Position numbers and translations under genes: made by a program. Shown here piece by piece: positions 57,894 through 64,000 of a stretch of 64,000 nt of DNA (the stretch's first letter is position 1; the number at the start of each line of letters is the position of its first letter). The stretch lies in assembly GCA_022702705.1 (NCBI GenBank), contig CM040421.1, forward strand, positions 75,386,121-75,450,120, given 5' to 3'. Source of the DNA: Papilionanthe hookeriana x Papilionanthe teres (Eukaryota > Streptophyta > Magnoliopsida > Asparagales > Orchidaceae). Below the pieces are notes generated by a model. The model saw only the letters and a list, made by a program, of their open reading frames with translations. It had not been told where the DNA came from and did not search any database.

Positions 57894-58323
57894 GTTACAT
57901 GGGAAATAGCACACCTCCAATGCACATCCATGCGGCATTCCTGCCAAAGGTGGCTTGGAAGGTGATGTTATTGCCCATGTTTCTTACTATTCAGACATGG
58001 ATTTTTGACAGACGCTTTTGAATGGATCAGCAAGAAGTTTACACAGTCAGTTTTAGATTTACATGGATTGTATGAGACATTGAATTTCCGAGGAAAATGT
58101 CATCATGATTAGATCAAGTTGTACGATGTACTTTCAGTAAGTTGGAATAAAAATGACTACGTCATATTTTGCCTTCACCTCTTCTTGTGCAAATTGACTG
58201 GGAAACGCCATAAGAGTTAATTGAACTTTGAACGAAGAACAGAAAAGAAAATAAAATAAATGAGAACTTTTCCTAAAAATCTGAATATTAAAATGAACTT
58301 CAAATTCACATGAACATTAAATA

Positions 58324-58379
<56 letters not shown>

Positions 58380-58654
58380 GATCGTTAAAGGACAAACAAA
58401 ACGAATCTAATTCTCAAATTGAACTCCGATCTGAATCCTCTGATTTGAACCTTTCAGTTCTTCCTCAATTGATATCTGTTTGAAACTCTTTTGAAATTTA
58501 AATATTCTCTTTGACTTGTTGTTAGGTCAAGTCTTTTTCGCTTGGTACGCTTACCAGCTCCTTTCAATTCTCTTGCTGCTGTGTCTTAGAGGATCGACCA
58601 GTTCTATTGACATGGAGCCACGAACTTTGTTCGATTTGGTTCTGATGGCATGGG
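57894..58654 (+). other. Element C 3' UTR, proximal part, with (AT)n
   Basis: Non-coding. It contains (AT)n at 58332-58377 (about 23 units). Nothing else was recognised. Confidence 0.6.
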
Positions 58655-59700
58655 ATTGGGTCCCTCTTCATACAGATAAATCTTAGAGATTGGAACCAGT
58701 TTCCATTTCTCATTAAATTTCTGAGACTGGTACCTAAATTCCAGTTCTCTTCCTTCGAGGTCGGTACCTAAATTCTAACTCTCATTTGAGATCGATACCT
58801 AAATTTCTATTCTCTTTCGAGGTTGATACCTATATTTCAATCCTCAAATTTCCGAGACTGGTACCTAAATTCAAGTTCTCTTCCTTCGAGATCGGTACCT
58901 AAATTCCGACTCTCATTCGAGATCGATACCAAAATTTCGATTCTCCTTCGAGGTTGATACCTAAATTTCAATCCTAAAATTTCCGAGACTGGTACCTAAA
59001 TTCCAGTTCTCTTCCTTCGAGGTCGGTACCTAAATTCTGACTCTCATTCGAGATCAATACCTAAATTTTGATTCTCTTTCGAGGTTGATACCTAAATTTC
59101 AATCCTCAAATTTCCGAGACTGGTACCTAAATTCCAGTTCTCTTCCTTCGAGGTCGGTATTTCGACTCTTCCTTCGAGGTCGGTACCTAAATTTCGACTC
59201 TCATTCGAGATCGATACCTAAATTTCGATTCTCTTTCGAGGTTGATACCTAAATTTCAATCCTCAAATTTCCGAGACTGGTACCTAAATTCCAGTTCTCT
59301 TCCTTCGAGGTCGGTACCTAAATTCCGACTCTCATTCGAGATCGATACCTAAATTTCGATTCTCTTTCGAGGTTGATACCTAAATTTCAATCCTCTAATT
59401 TTCGAGACTGGTACCTAAATTCCAGTTCTCTTCCTTCGAGGTCGGTACCTAAATTTCGACTCTCACTCGAGATCGATACCTAAATTTCGATTCTCTTTCA
59501 GGTTTGATACTTAAATTTTGAATCTCACTCTCTCGAGATCAGTACCTAAATTCTGATTCTCATCCTTTTTTCCGTCAATACTTAAACTCTGATTCTCATC
59601 CTTTTTTCCGTCAATACTTAAACTCTGATTCTCACTCCGATGCTGGTACCAAAATCCCAGTTCTCTTCGCAATCACGAGGTTGAAACCTAGGTTTTAATT
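58655..59700 (+). repeat. Higher-order tandem array, 131-bp unit, in the 3' UTR
   Basis: The word GAGACTGGTACC starts at 58723, 58854, 58985, 59116, 59273 and 59404: intervals 131, 131, 131, 157, 131. Each unit holds four related subunits of about 33 bp of the form TTCGAGRTYGRTACCTAAATTYCRAYTCTC. The 157-bp interval has one partial extra subunit (near 59150-59185). The edges are degenerate (from about 58655 to 59700), while central units are nearly identical. Tandem arrays in this place are typical of Tat/Ogre elements and are known to seed satellite DNA. Confidence 0.93.
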
Positions 59701-60055
59701 CTCATTTCAAATCCAAATTTCATTCAAAATTTCCTTAAATTGATATTAAATTAAACTTCAATCGAAATTAAAACTCAGAACAAATCAAAATCTGAACTCA
59801 CACATTGAAACTTGAAATTTAAAAGTAAAATGAAATCTAAATTGAATTCCTCAGATCTTATGATTTGGAGTTCACCTCTTTTTCCATTCCCCAACGAGAG
59901 TTTAGGAATCTCCAGTCTTGGAAATTTACCTGATACTCCCCAGCGGAAATTCTTCTACTTCGCCCTAAGTTTGTCACTTGGACATCTGTGTTGGTTTTGT
60001 TGATCTCTTCGGTCAACGCCAATACGCGTTCTGTGCTTGGTTAGCACACCACACC
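59701..60055 (+). other. Element C 3' UTR, distal part
   Basis: Non-coding; nothing recognised. A frame at 59812-60003 has no similarity. Confidence 0.5.
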
Positions 60056-60070
60056 TTTTGGGGGTCCATT
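60055..60070 (+). promoter_or_regulatory. Candidate polypurine tract of element C
   Basis: TTTTGGGGGTCCATT ends at the first base before the 3' LTR. The GGGGG core is purine-only but short, and pyrimidines separate it from the LTR. The assignment is by position. Confidence 0.4.
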
Positions 60071-62704
60071 TGTTGACCTCATTTTTGATGAGGTCTTTTG
60101 CTTCTCTCTTTAGTACTTAGGATCTAGCCTTAGGCTTTTCCTTTGACTAATCTTAGAGGACTAGAAATGGAACCCACCCTTTAGAAATTCAAACTATTTC
60201 TTAACTCCCTGCAAACCCCATAAGCTTAATTGTAGACCCATAATCACCTAGAGGGTTGAAATCAAATGTGGAGGTTTAAAGGATGAGTTCCCTATAGGAC
60301 TTCTTGGCCTTAGGAATACCCTGGATGGCCTGGTCTGGTGAGGGTTGACTTGCACATACACTACACTATCACACACATTCCAAGTCCTAAAACCACACTC
60401 TCACCCAACTTGACCTCCTGACTCATGTAGGTAATTCATATGGATGGTCCTTATCCCCTAACCCCTGTCTAAGAGGGTTAGGAACAACATAGTGAATGCT
60501 CCAAATGAGTCCTCTCATGGCTCATGAGGGCTTGATATGGCTTCATGGCTCAATCAAAGTGATTCCATTTCACTCACATTTGATCAATCTTCCTTTTTTT
60601 TAAATTTCAGTTTTTGACCCCCGGGGCCCCGGACCCACCAAAGCTACCAAATATCCTTGAAATGACCTAAAATTTGCAAAATTGCCTAAATTACCCAAAA
60701 TTCCTCAAAACCAATCCTAAACACTTCCCCCCACTCAAATTGATTATCCATAGCCAAATATACCAAAATTTCCAAAAATACCCCCAAATACCCTCCAAAT
60801 ACCCAAAATGCCCTTCTTAACCAAAAATTCCAAAAATTCCAAAAATTCCCAGAAAATTCCAGAAAATCTCAAATATTCTCAATTTCATTTTTTTCAACTA
60901 CACCATGGGCCAATTTGTCCAATTTACTCCACTTTTACCAAAACCCTCAATTTGACCCATTTTTAACCCAAGTGAACCCAATGTCAAACCAAACCACCCC
61001 AATTGACCTCAATTTTGGTCCAATTCAATTCTAAACTTCAATTCAATATCCCCCATATCACTTTAGACCAAATCCAACTCCAATTTAATTGACATTTGGG
61101 CCCAATTTCAATTTGAAGCCTAAGGCCCAATTTTGACCCATGACCTAAACCTAGCCCAAACCTAGCCCAATTCAACTCCAATTGGCCCCAAATCTTTTCT
61201 AAAGCCTTCATAACATCCCCATAAACAAAAAAAAAACTTGATTTGCCCAAAATTTGAAAATAAACTTCACCCAAACCTAACCCAAAACCAAAATCCCTTA
61301 AACTGACCTAAGCCCAAACTTGACCCAAATGGGCCCAATCCCAAAATTAGAGCCCAACCAAAGTTGAAAACTCTTTGTAACACTCCCATAAAAATTTTCC
61401 AACATTAATTTTACATCAAATCCAACCTTAGCCCAACCTTAGGCCAAGTTAGCCCAATTTGACCCACTTTGGCCCCTTTAATTAAAAAGCCCAAATTAAA
61501 CCCAATTTAATTCAAAATAACTTTAAACTTGTTCCAAACCACTCATGACACATGCCTAAGCCAATTGCAACATTTATTTGGCACAATCCTTTACAAAATT
61601 TCCATCCTAAATTTACTTTAAATCCAAAAGCCCACTTCCTTAAACCACTTTAAAAGCCCATCCAAAATGATTTTAAAAAAGCCCAAAATCAATCTAAAGC
61701 CCACATGACACTTTCATCTCATCATCCATTTAATTAAATCACTCCCTATGCTTCAAATCCATCATTGAATTTTTCTAAACTAAGCCATGTGCTAAATTAC
61801 CCCTAAATACCAAAAATTTCTAAAACCCTTTTTCATGAAATAAGACAACCTTTTCCAAGCCAAATGTAAGCCAAATGTGAGCCATTTACAAGCCATATGA
61901 AGCCATGAGAGTTTTGACACCTCACCATGTCATTTATGGCAAATGGAGGGGCCCCTTTCTTAAGCCTTCCTTAAGCCTTTTTAACCTCATCCATGATACA
62001 CACTAAACCATGCTTAGCCACCTCACCATGGATGGAGACCTCTCCACTCCAATTCAGCTGAGCCATATGATTCATTTCAGCCCAAATCAGGCCTTGTTGG
62101 GTGCACCAAACCCAAATCCATGCATTTGACCAAACCAAGACCAAAATGATCCCTTCCCCCTTCCACTTTGATTCAAATCCTTTACACTTAGCATTTGCCA
62201 ATTGAACTCACAAAACTCAAGCACTAACCTCCCTGTCCCTGAAGGTGACCCATGCCTGGCCGGCCAGCAACCACAGCCGCCGGAAACCACTAGGCCGAGA
62301 GGCTTAATTTGAATCAAAAATTCAATTTGAATTAGCTAACTTGTCCCAACCTAAATGGCCACTGTGGTTGTTCTTCCCTTGCACTGAGCAGTTGATCCAA
62401 GCCTTCAATTGCCCCTGAGAAGCCCTCCAGCCACCTCTATTTAAACCCACTCACCTCTCGGCCTAACAAGGTGATGAACCAGACCTTAAGGAAACTCTGC
62501 CAAAATTGCTCCAGGACCTTCTCCTAACCCAGAGCAGTTGATCCCCAGTGTTTCTTTGCCCTAATCCCCATTAACAGAGCTCAATTTCTGAGTTGAAAAT
62601 CCACCAAAAAACAGGACACTTCACCACAGTGAGCCAATCTTCAAATTGATTGACCCTACACCTTCACCAGACCAAGAGGAGAAGTTGCCCAGCAAAAGCC
62701 CCCT
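60071..62704 (+). repeat. 3' LTR of element C, first 2634 bp
   Basis: It starts TGTTGACCTCATTTTTGATG and follows the 5' LTR closely through the TATA box (62438-62445) to position 2634, then is interrupted by LTR E. The rest should resume after E, outside the window. The flanking CCCCT (62700-62704) is the probable left target duplication of E; the uninterrupted 5' LTR has AAGCCCCTCACC at the matching place. Confidence 0.92.
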
Positions 62705-64000
62705 TGTTGACCTCATTTTTGATGAGGTCTTCTCTTCTTCTCTTTAGTACTTAGGATCTAGCCTTAGGCTTTTCCTTTGACTATCTTAGAGGACTAGAAT
62801 CGGGACCCACCTTTTAGAAATTCAAACCACTTCTAAACTCCCCGCAAACTCCACAAACTTGACTATAGACCCCTAATCACCTAGAGGGTTGAAATCAAAT
62901 GTGGAAGTTTAAAGGATGAGTTCCTATACGACTCTTTGGGCCTTAGGACTACCCCCGGTGGCCCGGTCCGGTAAAGGGCCGACTTACACATACACTACAC
63001 CTATGCACTACACTTTCACACACCTCCTAAAAACACACCCATACCCGACTTGACTTCCTGACTCATGTAGGTGATTCACATGGATGGTCCTTAACCCCTA
63101 AGCCCTTGGCCAAGAGGGTTAGGAACAACATGGTGAATGCCTCAAATGAGTCCCTTCATGGCTCATGTGGGCTTGATATGGCTTCATGGCTCAACAAAAA
63201 TGATTTCATTTCACCTATATTCACCAAATCTTCAATTTTCCAAATTTTCAATTTTCGACCCCGGGACCCTACACCCACCAACCCTACCAAAAGCCCTGAA
63301 TAGCCCAAATTTCTCAAAAATTTCCAAATTACCCAAAAATTCTCCAAAATCAATCCCAAACATTTCCACATCACTCAAATTGATCATCCATACCCAAAAA
63401 TACCAAAAATTCCAAGAATACCCCCCAATACCTTCCAAATACCCAAAATACCCCTTTTGACCCAAAAATCCAAAAATTCAGAAAATTCCCAGAAAATTCC
63501 AGAAAATCCCAAATATTCCCAATTTCATTTTGTCCAACTACACCATGGGCCAATTTTGTCAATTTACCCCACTTTTATCAAAACCCCCAATTTGACCCAT
63601 TTTAACCCAAAGTAAACCCAATGTCAAACCAAATCTACCCAATTGACCCCAATTTTGGTCCAATTCAATTCTAAACTTCAATTCAACATCCCCAACACCA
63701 ATCTAGACCAAATACAAGCCCAATTTGATTGACATTGGGATCCAATTTCACTTTTGGCCTTAAAGCCCAATTTGGACCTATGACCCAAACCTAACCCAAA
63801 CTCACCCAATTCAACTCCAATTAACCCCAAATCTTTTCTAAACCTTTCTTAACATCCCCATGAACAAAACACTAACATGATTTGCTCAAAATTTAGACCC
63901 AAACCCCACTCAAATTTAACCCAAAGCTAAAAAGCCCAAGTTTGACCTAAACTTAAACCTAGCCCAAATGAACCCAAATCCCAAAATCAAAACCCAACCA
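62705..64000 (+). mobile_element. LTR E (element C family, D subfamily), left 1296 bp
   Basis: It begins TGTTGACCTCATTTTTGATG inside the 3' LTR of C. In its first 400 bases it matches solo LTR D better than C's own LTRs (for example CTTCTCTTCTTCT at the start and CACTACACTTTCACACACCTCC later). Whether it is a 5' LTR of a full element or another solo LTR cannot be told, because the window ends in U3. Confidence 0.88.

Larger units (their letters stand above)
39820..64000 (+). mobile_element. Element C, giant Tat/Ogre-like LTR retrotransposon with AlkB cargo
   Basis: 5' LTR 39820-47230; PBS 47236-47253; ORF1-gag-protease frame 47765-52970; RT, RNase H, second RNase H and integrase to 56079; 3' splice acceptor near 56401; AlkB-containing ORF 56406-57893; tandem repeats 58655-59700; 3' LTR from 60071. 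The internal region is 12840 bp; with two 7.4-kb LTRs the intact element would be near 27.7 kb. Two RNase H domains, the CPYH...GH...C gag knuckle, the TGGCGACTCCACTGGGGA PBS, an ORF upstream of gag and 3' UTR satellites are features of the Tat/Ogre group. It sits in the integrase of element B. Its 3' LTR is interrupted by LTR E at 62705, so the true end and the right target duplication are off the window. The five bases before the LTR are AGGGT. Confidence 0.9.

Noticed and set aside
58655..59700. The 131-bp array as a centromeric satellite or CRISPR-like array
   Set aside because: It is short, lies inside one retrotransposon's 3' UTR, and its subunits are contiguous with no spacers.

Overview
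The window is nuclear DNA of a flowering plant, from a gene-poor, repeat-filled intergenic block. The evidence is AT-rich sequence with many (AT)n tracts, L1-type LINEs carrying DUF4283-type ORF1 proteins, Tourist-like MITEs and nested Ty3/gypsy LTR retrotransposons of the Athila and Tat/Ogre types. I found no intact host gene, no RNA gene and no CRISPR array. The species cannot be told from the sequence.

Layout. 1-6.0 kb: a LINE RT scrap, a Tourist-like MITE, microsatellites and otherwise featureless AT-rich DNA. 6.05-12.37 kb (minus): one nearly full-length L1-type LINE with ORF1, endonuclease, RT, zinc-finger region and RNase H, damaged by stops and frameshifts and flanked on both sides by (AT)n. 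12.4-17.5 kb: mostly featureless, with a GC-richer unknown repeat at 14.1-16.2 kb. 17.6-22.2 kb (plus): a much older LINE, drifted towards AT, with a MITE and an (AT)n tract inside its RT. 23.1-27.1 kb (plus): Athila element A (LTR, PBS, gag, protease), cut off in the protease. 27.1-39.8 kb (minus): Athila element B inserted in A (3' LTR, post-pol ORF, integrase C-terminus), itself hit by a 7.3-kb solo LTR (D, 31560-38877, target duplication ATAGT). From 39820 (plus): element C, a very large Tat/Ogre-like retrotransposon inserted in B's integrase, with a 7.4-kb 5' LTR, a 12.8-kb internal region and a 3' LTR from 60071. C's 3' LTR is interrupted at 62705 by a further LTR (E) of the D subfamily, which runs off the window.

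Element C is the main find. Its PBS is followed by a long ORF1-gag-protease frame, then RT, RNase H, a second RNase H and integrase. After a likely 3' splice site comes a second coding region whose C-terminal half is an AlkB-type Fe(II)/2-oxoglutarate dioxygenase, closest by eye to plant ALKBH9/10 RNA m6A demethylases, with all the catalytic residues I could look for. Its N-terminal half resembles the element's own ORF1. An about 131-bp tandem array follows in the 3' untranslated region. This copy is dead (about 22 premature stops, mostly TAG, and at least three frame changes), but the architecture suggests a retrotransposon family that captured an RNA demethylase and may express it from a spliced subgenomic RNA.

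No alignments or database searches were run. Family calls are by eye from motifs, and most element edges outside the LTR/TSD-defined ones are approximate.
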